Shown: one piece after another, positions 16,591 to 26,100 of the stretch | How positions within the stretch are numbered: position 1 is the first letter of the stretch | Layout: every line of letters begins with the position of its first letter | Origin: JACKCD01 sp041390905 | GTDB taxonomy: Bacteria > Chloroflexota > Anaerolineae > Promineifilales > Promineifilaceae | Length of the DNA stretch: 64,000 nt | Direction of reading: 5' to 3' | Assembly (NCBI GenBank): GCA_041390905.1 | Contig: JAWKPA010000013.1 | Span: 248,001-312,000, forward strand | Made by a program: the position numbers and the translations under genes | Notes under the pieces: model-generated | What the model was told of the DNA's origin: nothing | Seen by the model: only the letters and a program-made list of their open reading frames with translations | Database searches by the model: none

Positions 16591-17590
16591 GCTGCTGGAA
16601 AGGGTGCTGGCGGGGCAGCCACGGGCGGTGGCGCGGCTGCTGACGCTGGTGGAAAATAGTGAGGTGGCGGCACAAACGGCCGTTTCCCACCTTTACCCCC
16701 ACACCGGCAACGCCCACATCGTTGGTATTACCGGCCCACCCGGAGCGGGCAAAAGCAGCCTGGTCACGGTGCTGGCAAAAACCTTGCGCCGCCAGGGGTT
16801 TCGCCTGGGCATCATCGCCGTAGACCCCAGCAGCCCGTTTACCGGCGGCGCACTGCTGGGCGACCGGGTGCGAATGCGCGACCTGGCCGGGGATCGCGGC
16901 GTGTTTATTCGCTCCATGGCCTCACGCGGCAGCCTGGGCGGGTTGGCACGGGCCACATCAGCGGCGGTCAAGGTGCTGGATGCCGCCGGGTACGATAAAA
17001 TTTTGCTGGAAACGGTGGGAGCCGGGCAGGCAGAGGTGGATGTGGCATCGGCCGCCCACACCACGCTGGTCATTGAGGCACCCGGCATGGGGGATGATGT
17101 GCAGTCTATTAAGGCGGGTATCCTCGAAATTGCCGATATTTTGGTCGTTAACAAAGCCGATAAGCCAGGAGCCGACCACACGGTTAAATCATTGGAAATG
17201 ATGCTTCATTTGGGACCTTTGGGCGGCACGCGCCATCATGGGCGGGTTGTGGCTGCGCCGCAAATGGTGGCGGAAAAGGCCAAAGATGCGTGGCAAATTC
17301 CGGTGCTGCGGACGGTAGCCACGGCCGAGGAAGGGATTGAACGGCTGGCGGAGCAGGTGGTGGCGCACCGGGCGCATTTGTTGGCGACGGGGCAATGGCT
17401 GGTGCGGGAACGGGCGCGAAGTGAGCGGGAGGTGGAACGGCTGATGCAGGATCGGCTGTTGGCACGGTTGCAAACGGCCGTTTTGCCTGCCGAGCGAGAG
17501 GGGTTATTAACGGCCGTTGTCCAGCGCCAGCTAGACCCCTACACCGCTGCCGATCAGCTCATGGCACTGGTGCTAAGGAACGAGGATTAA
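16583..17590 (+). CDS. meaB: Methylmalonyl-CoA mutase chaperone GTPase (MeaB/ArgK)
   Basis: 335 residues from a GTG start. GITGPPGAGKSSLV is the P-loop, AVDPSSPFTGGALLGDRVRM the switch-like region, ETVGAGQAEVDVA the G3 region and VVNKADKPGADH the specificity loop. MeaB gates cofactor loading and protects the acyl-CoA mutase, matching the adjacent B12 domain. The last residues (RNED) and the stop lie inside the repeat element that begins at 17574, so the native C-terminus may have been replaced. Confidence 0.9.
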   Translation: MNELLERVLAGQPRAVARLLTLVENSEVAAQTAVSHLYPHTGNAHIVGITGPPGAGKSSLVTVLAKTLRRQGFRLGIIAVDPSSPFTGGALLGDRVRMRDLAGDRGVFIRSMASRGSLGGLARATSAAVKVLDAAGYDKILLETVGAGQAEVDVASAAHTTLVIEAPGMGDDVQSIKAGILEIADILVVNKADKPGADHTVKSLEMMLHLGPLGGTRHHGRVVAAPQMVAEKAKDAWQIPVLRTVATAEEGIERLAEQVVAHRAHLLATGQWLVRERARSEREVERLMQDRLLARLQTAVLPAEREGLLTAVVQRQLDPYTAADQLMALVLRNED

Positions 17591-17712
17591 ATAAGTTACG
17601 AAAGAAGTTGAACTTCTCAGAAGAAGTTCAACTTCTGAGAGTTCTGAGAGAAGTTGAACTTCTGAGAGAAGTTCAACTTCTAAATCCCAGGTTATTAACG
17701 AACGAATCCTAA
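17574..17712. repeat. GAAGTTSAACTTC element, expanded form
   Basis: The left arm AAGGAACGAGGATTAAATAA starts inside meaB. Four GAAGTTSAACTTC palindromes follow, separated by GAGAG spacers. The right end GGTTATTAACGAACGAATCCT is the imperfect inverted partner. The extra palindromes suggest internal duplication. Confidence 0.7.
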
Positions 17713-17719
17713 AGAGGTA

Positions 17720-17784
17720 GGCAAGTAACAAGTTGCAAGTCGTATCAGCCCACAAAACTCGCCACGTGCAACCTGTTACTTGCT
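17720..17784. repeat. CAAGTAACAAG-family hairpin
   Basis: GGCAAGTAACAAGTTGCAAG faces GTGCAACCTGTTACTTGC. It directly follows the previous element. Confidence 0.7.
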
Positions 17785-17853
17785 CCAAAAATTGTATTGG
17801 CTGAGAAAGGACTTACTGTAAAACCGGTGCAACAGACATTAGCGGGAGAAAAT

Positions 17854-18795
17854 ATGTACGGAGATATTAAACTGTTTGCTGGCTCAGGCTGCCCCGAATT
17901 GGCGCAGCGCATTGCCGAATATGTTCAAATTCCCTTAAGCGGTTGGGATATTCAGGATTTTCCCAACGAAAACCTGTTTGTGCGGCTGCATGGCAGCGTG
18001 CGTGGGCAGGATGTCTACATCATTCAAAGCCACAGCCGCCCTGTCCATCGCAACATCATGGAGTTGCTTATTGCCATTGATTGCTTAAAGCGGGATTCGG
18101 CCGGCCGGATCACCGTTGTCGTGCCTTATATGGCCTATGCCCAAAGCGACAAAAAAGACCAGCCCCGCGTACCCATCACCGCCCGCTTGCTGGCCGATAT
18201 GATTGAAGTGGCTGGGGCCGACCGCTGGATGACCATTGATCTCCATGCCGACCAGATTCAGGGTTTCTACAAAATCCCCGGCGATTCCCTAACCGCGTTC
18301 CACATCATGATTGAGTATTTTCGCCAGAAACAGTTGGATGCTGTGGTAGTCACGCCTGACCTGGGGTTTGCTAAAAAGGGGCGCAACTATGCGGCCGAGC
18401 TTGATTTGCCGCTGGCGTTTGTGGAAAAGCGGCGCGTGGGCAACAGCGGCCAACGGCAAGCACTGTCGTTGATTGGTAGTGTTGAGGGGAAGGATGTGAT
18501 TATTGTGGATGATTTGGTGGATACGGCCGGCTCCATTCGGGAAGCAGTAGAGTTGGTGAAGGCATCGGGGGCGAATGATGTCTACGTTTCCTTTACCCAC
18601 CCGGTGCTGTCTGACCCGGCCACCGAGCGGCTGCGGCAGTTGCCCATCAAGGAAATTGTGACCACCGATACCATTCCGATCCCGCCGGAAAAGATGCTGC
18701 CCAATATTACCATTTTGAGCGTGGCTGACCTGCTGGGCGAAGTGATTGTGCGTTCGCATGAGGGGCGCAGTGTGGGTGAGCTGTTTAACGAGTAG
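17854..18795 (+). CDS. prs: Ribose-phosphate pyrophosphokinase
   Basis: 313 residues from ATG 17854, chosen because GGGAG precedes it and the family starts YGDIKLFAGSG. DKKDQPRVPITARLLAD is the ATP-loop region, DLHADQIQGF the pyrophosphate-binding histidines, and VIIVDDLVDTAGS the PRPP-binding loop. It makes PRPP from ribose 5-phosphate and ATP. The gene has no ACGGCCGT copy. Confidence 0.92.
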   Translation: MYGDIKLFAGSGCPELAQRIAEYVQIPLSGWDIQDFPNENLFVRLHGSVRGQDVYIIQSHSRPVHRNIMELLIAIDCLKRDSAGRITVVVPYMAYAQSDKKDQPRVPITARLLADMIEVAGADRWMTIDLHADQIQGFYKIPGDSLTAFHIMIEYFRQKQLDAVVVTPDLGFAKKGRNYAAELDLPLAFVEKRRVGNSGQRQALSLIGSVEGKDVIIVDDLVDTAGSIREAVELVKASGANDVYVSFTHPVLSDPATERLRQLPIKEIVTTDTIPIPPEKMLPNITILSVADLLGEVIVRSHEGRSVGELFNE

Positions 18796-18816
18796 AGTGG
18801 GCAAGGGGTGGATGAA

Positions 18817-18838
18817 GGGAAAAACGGCCGTTTTTCCC
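18817..18838. repeat. 22-nt perfect palindrome centred on ACGGCCGT
   Basis: GGG, five A, CGGCCG, five T and CCC form a perfect inverted repeat 22 nt downstream of the prs stop. With its T run it might act as a short terminator. The remainder up to 18999 should hold the secA promoter: a TAGAAT about 7 nt before the secA ATG suggests a leaderless transcript. Confidence 0.5.
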
Positions 18839-18999
18839 CCGTTCTTTCGTATGAATTGCGTTAATTTGCAGCGTCAGGGAGCGTTTTGCTAGAAGATTTG
18901 TTACACTCGAAACAGCGAACTCTGGTTAAACGGGATAAAATGCCGTTTTGTCTCTGTAGGCTAATCTGAATCTTAGAAAGATTGTGTAGAATTTTTGCT

Positions 19000-21900
19000 A
19001 TGTTCAAAAAATTATTTTCAAAAATTATTCCTGATGCAAACCAGCGGCTGATGGACAGCTTGAAACCAACTGTGGCTGCAGTAGCGAAGTTGGAAAGTAA
19101 ATATGAGCAGATGACAATGGAGGCGTTGCGGGAGGAAACGGCCGTTCTCCGCGAACGTTACGAAAACGACACCGAACTAGACGACCTCCTCGTCGAAGCC
19201 TTCGCCCTCGTCCGCGAAGCCTCCAAGCGCACCACTGGCCTGCGCCACTACGATGTCCAAATCATGGGTGGCATTCTCCTCCACCGGCGCGAAGTTGTGG
19301 AAATGCGTACCGGGGAAGGGAAAACCCTTGTTGCCACCCTCCCTCTCTTTCTCAACGCCCTTGCTGGGCAAGGCGTCCACCTCGTCACCGTCAACGACTA
19401 TCTTGTCCGTCGTGACGGCGGCTGGATGGGCAAGATCTTCCATTACCTCGGCCTCACCGTCGGCTGCATTGGCCCCCAGCAATTTTCCGCCCTCTATGAC
19501 CCCGATTACGTAAACCCCGGTGCCGAACTGGAAGACGAACGGCTGGTGCATTGGCGACCCTGCACCCGCAGGCAAGCGTATGAAGCCGATGTGACCTATG
19601 GCATTAGCAGCGAATTTGGCTTTGACTATCTGCGTGACAACATGGCAACCAGCCCTGACCGGCTTGTCCAGCGTGAACTCCACTTCGCCGTCATTGACGA
19701 AGTAGACAACATCCTCATTGACGAAGCCCGGACGCCCCTTATCATCTCCGGCCCAGCCCCCCGTTCTGGCAAAGAATATGCCCGCTTTGCCGACTACGTG
19801 CGCCGCCTTAAAGAAAACACCGCTGATGAGGAAGAAGAACCCAACGGTCACTACGACCTCGACGAAAAAAGCCGTTCCGTCAGCCTCACCGACATCGGGA
19901 TCGAAGAGGTTGAACGCCGTATCCCTGAACTGGACACTGGTGCTGGCGACAGCCTCTACGACCCCCGCTTTTACCAGCTAACCTACTATCTTGATAACGC
20001 CCTCCGCGCCGAATATCTCTATAAACGGGATGTCCATTACGTGGTGCAGGAAGGCGAAATTTTGATTGTAGACGACTTTACCGGCCGTCTCATGCCCGGC
20101 CGGCGCTACTCCGACGGGCTGCACGAAGCCATTGAAGCCAAAGAAGGGGTGCAGATCAAGCGGGAAACGGTGACAGTTGCCACCATTACCCTACAAAACT
20201 ACTTCCGCCTCTATGAAAAGCTGGCTGGTATGACGGGTACAGCGTTAACCGATGCTGAAGAGTTTGACAAGATTTATGAGCTAGGCGTGACGCCGTTGCC
20301 CACCAACGTGCAGTACATTGTCCAAACCGGGGCAATGGGGTTGAAAGAGCAGTACAGCAAGCTGGAAGGCGCGGACGCGGTGGCGTATCTTTCGCCAGAA
20401 ACCAACAAGCCGATTTTCTTTAAGCGGGTGGACTTTCCTGACCAGGTGTATGGCACGTTGGAGGCCAAGGATCAGGCGATTCTCTCTGAAATCAAGCGGG
20501 TGCATGAATCCGGCCGGCCGGTACTCGTCGGCACCACCTCAGTTGAGCATTCCGAACAAATTCACCGTTCCTTGCAGCGGGAAAAAATTCCCCATAACGT
20601 TCTCAATGCCAAGATTCATCAATCTGAAGCCCTCATTGTCTCCCAGGCCGGCCGGAAAGGGGCTGTAACTATTTCCACCAATATGGCTGGTCGTGGAACC
20701 GATATCATGCTGGGCGGCAACCCCGAAGGCATGGCTGCACAGCAGCTTGAAGAAGATCTGTTTGACCGCCCCCTGCTCACCCAGCTTGCCTTCCAACTGC
20801 TTAGCGAGGGTGAAGAATCTGCCCGCGCTTTTGCCAGCAAACAGCCCAAACTGAGCGAAGTGCTGGTTGATTCTCTCCTGGCTGCTAGGCAAGAGTATGA
20901 CGCTGCGCTTCAGGAAATTGAAGAAGTACAGGTCATTGGCTATTTAGGGCGCGTGCTGCAAGAGCCATATGGCATTGACTATAACGACCTCATGCGCGTG
21001 CTGCGCGATGTACGCGCCGGCCGACTGGCCGAAGCCCGCGAATTTGTGGACGAGCTGGGCAAAGACTCGGCACTGGTAGAAGACGCCTTGCGTCAGTGGA
21101 GCCTCTACAATCGCTATGTGACGGTGCAAGGCGACGAGCGCAAGCTGGCGCAGTTCCTGGCCGAAATCGTCTTTGAGCAGCATTACAACGCCCGTGCTGC
21201 CCTGATCCGTACCGTATTGGGCAATGACCTGGATGGTGCCAGAGCCGTAATTGCCAAAGTTCCAGGCATTCCCGCCAACATTATAGACCACATTCTGTCG
21301 CTGAAAGCGCAAACAGAGCGCGAACGCAAAGAGGTGTGGCAGCTAGGCGGGCTGCACGTGGTTGGCTCCGAACGGCATGAATCACGCCGTATTGACAACC
21401 AGCTTCGTGGGCGTGCAGCGCGGCAGGGCGACCCCGGATCTTCCCGCTTCTTCCTCTCGCTGGACGACGACTTGATGCGCCGGTTTGGTGGCGAACGGTT
21501 GAAAAACTTTATGTCGCGCACCAACTTGCCCGACGATTTGCCGATTGAAAACCGGATGCTGGATCGCATTATCGAAAGCTCGCAGGAGCGGATTGAAGGC
21601 TACAACTTCGACATCCGCAAAAATGTAGTTGAGTATGATGATGTGATGAGCAAGCAGCGGCAGGCGATGTATGGGCAGCGGCGTGAGGTGCTGCTGGGCG
21701 ATGGCTCCAGCCTGGATGACCAGATTGAGGATGCGTTTGCCGCCACCATTGCCGACCTAGTGGACAATTACGTAGACAACTATCCTGGCTATGTACGCAG
21801 CGAAATTGAGCGGGTGATTGGGGAATTTAGCACCGATGCCACCGATGAAATTAACGTGCGCGGCGTGGTGCGGCAAATGCGTGGGCTGTTGCCCAAAGCC

Positions 21901-22932
21901 ACCGCGCTGGATTTGGATGAGTTGTCGCGGCTTTCGGCGGCACGGCTGACGGATCGGTTGATGCTGCTGGCGCATGAGAACGAGGAAGAGGGGACAAACC
22001 TGTACCAACTGCTGCGGGCAATGGAGCGGTTCTTGCCGCTGCTGCCGCCTGTGCCAAATTTGGGCAGTTTGGCTGGCCGTCCCTCTGGTCGTTTACAAGC
22101 GCGTGATCTCATTCGGCGTGACTATCTGGAGCAGGTCGAGGCGCTGTTTAACGAGTTCCTGGCTGAACAAGCTGACCGTACCGACCGGGATGCCATTTGG
22201 GAAAAAGCATCTACGGAACTGGATCAGGCGTTTGCCCAATTTAACATAGATGGGCTTTCGTCCAAGAACGCCACGGCGCGGCAGCTTCGTTTTCTGGAGC
22301 GGGCTGGCGGGGCACTGCGAAATTTGCTGCTGGATAGTTTGTCGGCACTGGAAGGGGAGCAGTTGGTTGCGGCGTTGAAAAGCTATGTGAAGACGCAGCA
22401 GGGCAAGTGGCGAATTCGCATTGGGGCGGAGCAATATCTGAATTTCCAGCGGGTGCTGTTGCTGTCGGCCATTGACCGGGAGTGGCGCGATTACCTGACG
22501 GCAATGGATGATTTGCGGCGAGAGATTGGCCTGGCGGCCGTTGCCCAGCGTGACCCCAAGGTGGAATACAAGCGTCGCTCGTTTGAAATGTTTGCCGATA
22601 TGCGCCGCAACATTGATCGTGATATTGCCGAACGTTTCTTCCGCGATATTGCCGGACATCAGCAGTTTATTCAGCAGCAGGAAGCCGAAGCCGCTTACCA
22701 GGTTCAGGCGCGGGATGCCGGGTACGAAGTGATAAAGCGGGACAAGGGCAAGGGCGTGGAACTGCGCCGTGATTCCCCCAAGGTGGGGCGCAACGATTTG
22801 TGTCCGTGCGGCAGCGGCAAGAAATACAAGAACTGCCATATGCGGCAGGATTTGGCGGCGGCGGGTGCCAGCCCGGCAGTGATAAGTAGCGATAGTGGCG
22901 GTGGACGCAAGAAGGGCAAGAAGCGGCGGTAG
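19000..22932 (+). CDS. secA: Protein translocase ATPase SecA, enlarged
   Basis: 1310 residues from ATG 19000, against about 840-950 in most bacteria. Walker A MRTGEGKTLVA, the DEVDNILIDEARTPLIISG DEAD-like motif, GRGTDIMLGG, ESRRIDNQLRGRAARQGDPGSSRF and the C-terminal zinc motif CPCGSGKKYKNCH are all intact. About 200 extra residues lie between GGNPEG and GGLHVVGSERHE in the second nucleotide-binding fold. The scaffold region is also long. It drives export through SecYEG. No Shine-Dalgarno is seen. Confidence 0.92.
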   Translation: MFKKLFSKIIPDANQRLMDSLKPTVAAVAKLESKYEQMTMEALREETAVLRERYENDTELDDLLVEAFALVREASKRTTGLRHYDVQIMGGILLHRREVVEMRTGEGKTLVATLPLFLNALAGQGVHLVTVNDYLVRRDGGWMGKIFHYLGLTVGCIGPQQFSALYDPDYVNPGAELEDERLVHWRPCTRRQAYEADVTYGISSEFGFDYLRDNMATSPDRLVQRELHFAVIDEVDNILIDEARTPLIISGPAPRSGKEYARFADYVRRLKENTADEEEEPNGHYDLDEKSRSVSLTDIGIEEVERRIPELDTGAGDSLYDPRFYQLTYYLDNALRAEYLYKRDVHYVVQEGEILIVDDFTGRLMPGRRYSDGLHEAIEAKEGVQIKRETVTVATITLQNYFRLYEKLAGMTGTALTDAEEFDKIYELGVTPLPTNVQYIVQTGAMGLKEQYSKLEGADAVAYLSPETNKPIFFKRVDFPDQVYGTLEAKDQAILSEIKRVHESGRPVLVGTTSVEHSEQIHRSLQREKIPHNVLNAKIHQSEALIVSQAGRKGAVTISTNMAGRGTDIMLGGNPEGMAAQQLEEDLFDRPLLTQLAFQLLSEGEESARAFASKQPKLSEVLVDSLLAARQEYDAALQEIEEVQVIGYLGRVLQEPYGIDYNDLMRVLRDVRAGRLAEAREFVDELGKDSALVEDALRQWSLYNRYVTVQGDERKLAQFLAEIVFEQHYNARAALIRTVLGNDLDGARAVIAKVPGIPANIIDHILSLKAQTERERKEVWQLGGLHVVGSERHESRRIDNQLRGRAARQGDPGSSRFFLSLDDDLMRRFGGERLKNFMSRTNLPDDLPIENRMLDRIIESSQERIEGYNFDIRKNVVEYDDVMSKQRQAMYGQRREVLLGDGSSLDDQIEDAFAATIADLVDNYVDNYPGYVRSEIERVIGEFSTDATDEINVRGVVRQMRGLLPKATALDLDELSRLSAARLTDRLMLLAHENEEEGTNLYQLLRAMERFLPLLPPVPNLGSLAGRPSGRLQARDLIRRDYLEQVEALFNEFLAEQADRTDRDAIWEKASTELDQAFAQFNIDGLSSKNATARQLRFLERAGGALRNLLLDSLSALEGEQLVAALKSYVKTQQGKWRIRIGAEQYLNFQRVLLLSAIDREWRDYLTAMDDLRREIGLAAVAQRDPKVEYKRRSFEMFADMRRNIDRDIAERFFRDIAGHQQFIQQQEAEAAYQVQARDAGYEVIKRDKGKGVELRRDSPKVGRNDLCPCGSGKKYKNCHMRQDLAAAGASPAVISSDSGGGRKKGKKRR

Positions 22933-22935
22933 AAA

Positions 22936-22950
22936 ACGGCCGTTTTCCCC
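22936..22950. repeat. ACGGCCGT palindrome after secA
   Basis: GAAAACGGCCGTTTTC begins at the secA stop codon. The coding text before it is G-rich and the text after it is C/T-rich, as at most copies. Confidence 0.5.
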
Positions 22951-23025
22951 CATTTGTACTATGTATTTACCGTGCCAACTGCTTCATCGTTGGTTGATTA
23001 TTGCCAAGTTATCTGGATAATGTAA

Positions 23026-23064
23026 GTGGAGGCGTTTGAACAACGCCTCTACTTCTATTTTTTG
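23026..23064 (+). terminator. Intrinsic terminator after secA
   Basis: An 11-bp stem (23026-23036 with 23042-23052, one G-T pair) with a 5-nt loop is followed by TTCTATTTTTTG. It ends secA and rules out GTG 23026 as a convincing start for the next gene. Confidence 0.75.
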
Positions 23065-23133
23065 CTGACGTCGGCAGCGCGGTTTGCCAACCCTTTTGAT
23101 TTGATAATTGCGCTAGCCATGTTGCGGAGCGGG

Positions 23134-26100
23134 ATGTCACAACAACACATTGGCCTAAATGATCTCGCCTTACTGATACGCACCGTCGAGACGGCGGCCT
23201 CATTGGATGAAATAGCTGAGGCGGTGGCGCGGTTTTTGCACGGCTTTTTGCCGGCCGCCCAGGTCACAATTACCCCAACGGCCGTTTTTGCCGCCAACAT
23301 CGTGGGTGAAACGGCCGTTTCCCAGCCCATCGGTCGCACTGGTTACTGGTTCAACATTCACCACAGCCAGCCGTTTACCGCCGAGAATGAGCAATTGCTG
23401 CAAACGGCCGTTGCCCTGCTCGCCAACGCCACCCTTCCCGGCCAAACCCACCTCACGGCGGCCCAGCTTTCGCTGCTACAGCGGCTCAACCAGATCATCA
23501 TCCACAACCGCCCGCTGCATGATCAGGAAGCGGGTTTACAGCAAGCCTTCCGCGAGGCGTTCCCCCACGCCTCGGCGCGGCTGTTTTGGCAGCAAACGGA
23601 GCCGGAACGGCTGGATTTGCAGCTTGTGTTTGGGCAGCCGGTTTCGGCGGCCAGGCCGCTGCTGAATGGGCAGCAAACGGCCGTTTATGAGCAGCCCGAT
23701 GCCACGCAACTGGTGGTGCCGCTACAGTTTAACCCCAAAAACCGGCTGCTGCTGCTGCTGGAATATGCGCCACAAACGGCCGTTTCTCCCAGCGACCGGG
23801 CGGCGGCGGAGCTGCTGGCGGGGCAGTTGGGGGTGTTGGTCAATAACGGCCGTTTATTTGAAATTGCCTGGGATCGCGCCAACCAGCTTGAAACCATCTT
23901 CCGCGTCACCGAATATGCCCGCTCACTCAAACCGCTGGCGCAAACCCTGCAAATCATCCATGAGCAAATCCAGCAGGTTTTTAAAACCACAGACAGCTAT
24001 ATTGCCCTCTACGATGCCGAAAAACAGCTTGTGTCCTTCCCCAGCGTGGTCGAGCAGGGCGTGGAAGTGGCCGTCAACCCCATTTCCATTTACGATGCCC
24101 GCAGTTTGGCCGTGTGGGTTGTCACCAACAACCTGGCCTATGCTACGGGCGATTGGCTGGAAGATGCCAAACCGGTGCCTGGTCTGCGCGTGGGCAATTT
24201 GCCACGTTCGATTATGGCGGTGCCGATTCGCCTGAATGATGAAGTGCTGGGGGTGATTTCGGTGCAAAGCGAGCGGCGGCAGGCGTTTGCGGCGGCTGAT
24301 TTGCCCACATTAACGGCCGTTGCCGACCATGTTGCCACCATTATCAAAAACGCCACTCTCTACGCCCAGGCCAAGGAGCTGGTTGAGGCCAGCGCCCGCG
24401 ACCATTTGGCCGCGATTGCGCTGCGTCAGGCTATCACCGCCATTGGCGACTCGCTTGACCATGCTGTGGTGGTAAAAAACTTTTTGCAGACCCTGGGTGG
24501 CATCATCACCTACGACACCGCCTATCTGTTCCTGTGGCAAGACCAGCGGCTGGTGCTGGCCGATGCCCGCGATTATCATCAGCGTGCCTTGGTGGTTGCG
24601 ACCGATGAGTTGGAATCTATTTGGAACCACAGCACGCTGACAACGGCCGTTTTGCACAAAAAAGAGCCGTTGAGCATTGCCGATGTCGTTAAGGATTCGC
24701 GCTGGGTGTCGTTGGCTGGGCAAACGGCCGTTCGTTCCTGGATGGGCGTACCTCTGGGGACGGATAATCCACTGGGGCTGCTGGTTGTCAATAGCTTCCA
24801 GCCCAACGCCTTTAGCCAGCGCGAGGAGCGACTCGTTGCCACTCTTGCCGCCCATGCCGCCGTCGCCATCCAAAACGCCCTGCTGCATCACCAAACCCAG
24901 CAGCAGCTTTCTGAACTCAGCATTCTTTATCAGGCCAGTGCCACCATGAGCGCCAATCTGGATCAGGGGTTTGTGCTGCACGCCGTTGCCCGCGAGATGG
25001 TGCAGGCACTGCAAGTAGATAGCTGCCTCATTTTGGTGCAGGATGAAGCCAGCAGCCAGTTTCAGCTTGTGGCCCAGGAACATTATGCCGCCAAGGTATC
25101 CGGCCGGCAGACGGTGCGCAACCTGCCCAACGCCGCCAGCTTTGAAGCCCTGGCGCAGCATCCTGCCCTGCAACAGGCGTTGTCTAATGGTTCGTTGAGT
25201 TTGCGGCAAGATACCGTTGAGAGTGCCACTGAGCGCGAACTGTTGGCGCACTCAGGGTTTCGCTCTGTCTTGTTTGTCCCCTTGCAGGTGCGTGACAGGG
25301 TGCTGGGGCTGCTGCTGCTGGGGCAGCTAACCGAGCTGCGCTCTTTCCCGGCTTCTGTTCTGCGCTTGGCGCGAAACCTTGCCAGCCAGGCGGCCGTTGC
25401 CATTGAACATGCCCGGCTCTATGAGCGGGCGCAGCAGCGGGTGGCTGAGCTGTCGGCCTTCCACGAAATTGTTCTCCATCTCAACATGCCGCTTGATTTG
25501 CGCGTGGTGCTGGACACCATTACCGACTCGGCCCTCAGGCTGACCCAGGCCAACAACGTCCACATTTACCTGTATGATAACCGTTCTGAAACCTTTACCT
25601 TTGGCTCGGCTTTGTGGCGTGACGGCCGGCGGCACAGTGCCACCAAGCATCCCCGCTCCAATGGCATCACCGCCACTGTGGTGCGCCGTGGTGCGCCGGT
25701 TGTCATCAACAATGCCGCTACCGATCCGCTGTATCAGTCGGCTCTTGCCCAAACCTGGGGCATTGCCGCCATTGCCGGTTTTCCGCTGAAATATGACGAC
25801 GAGGTCATTGGCGCTTTTACAACGACTTATCTCAGCCCCCACACCTTTACCGATGATGAACGGCTGCTGCTCAATTTGCTGGCCGATCAGGCGGCGGTGG
25901 CCGTGAAGAATGCGCGGCTGTATGCCCAAACGGAGCGACGGCTGCTGAGTATGTCGGCCTTGGTGGACATGGCAAAGCAGATCACGGGTAAGCTCAAGCT
26001 GCGGTCGGTGCTAAACACCACCGTTGAAATGCTGCGTGACCTGCTCAAGGCGCGAGCCTGCACCATTACTATGCTTTCTGACGATAAAACGGATCTGTTG

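Noticed and set aside
23026..23133. GTG 23026 as start of the multi-GAF kinase
   Set aside because: It lies in the stem of an intrinsic terminator; ATG 23134 has GGAG upstream and begins the first GAF domain.
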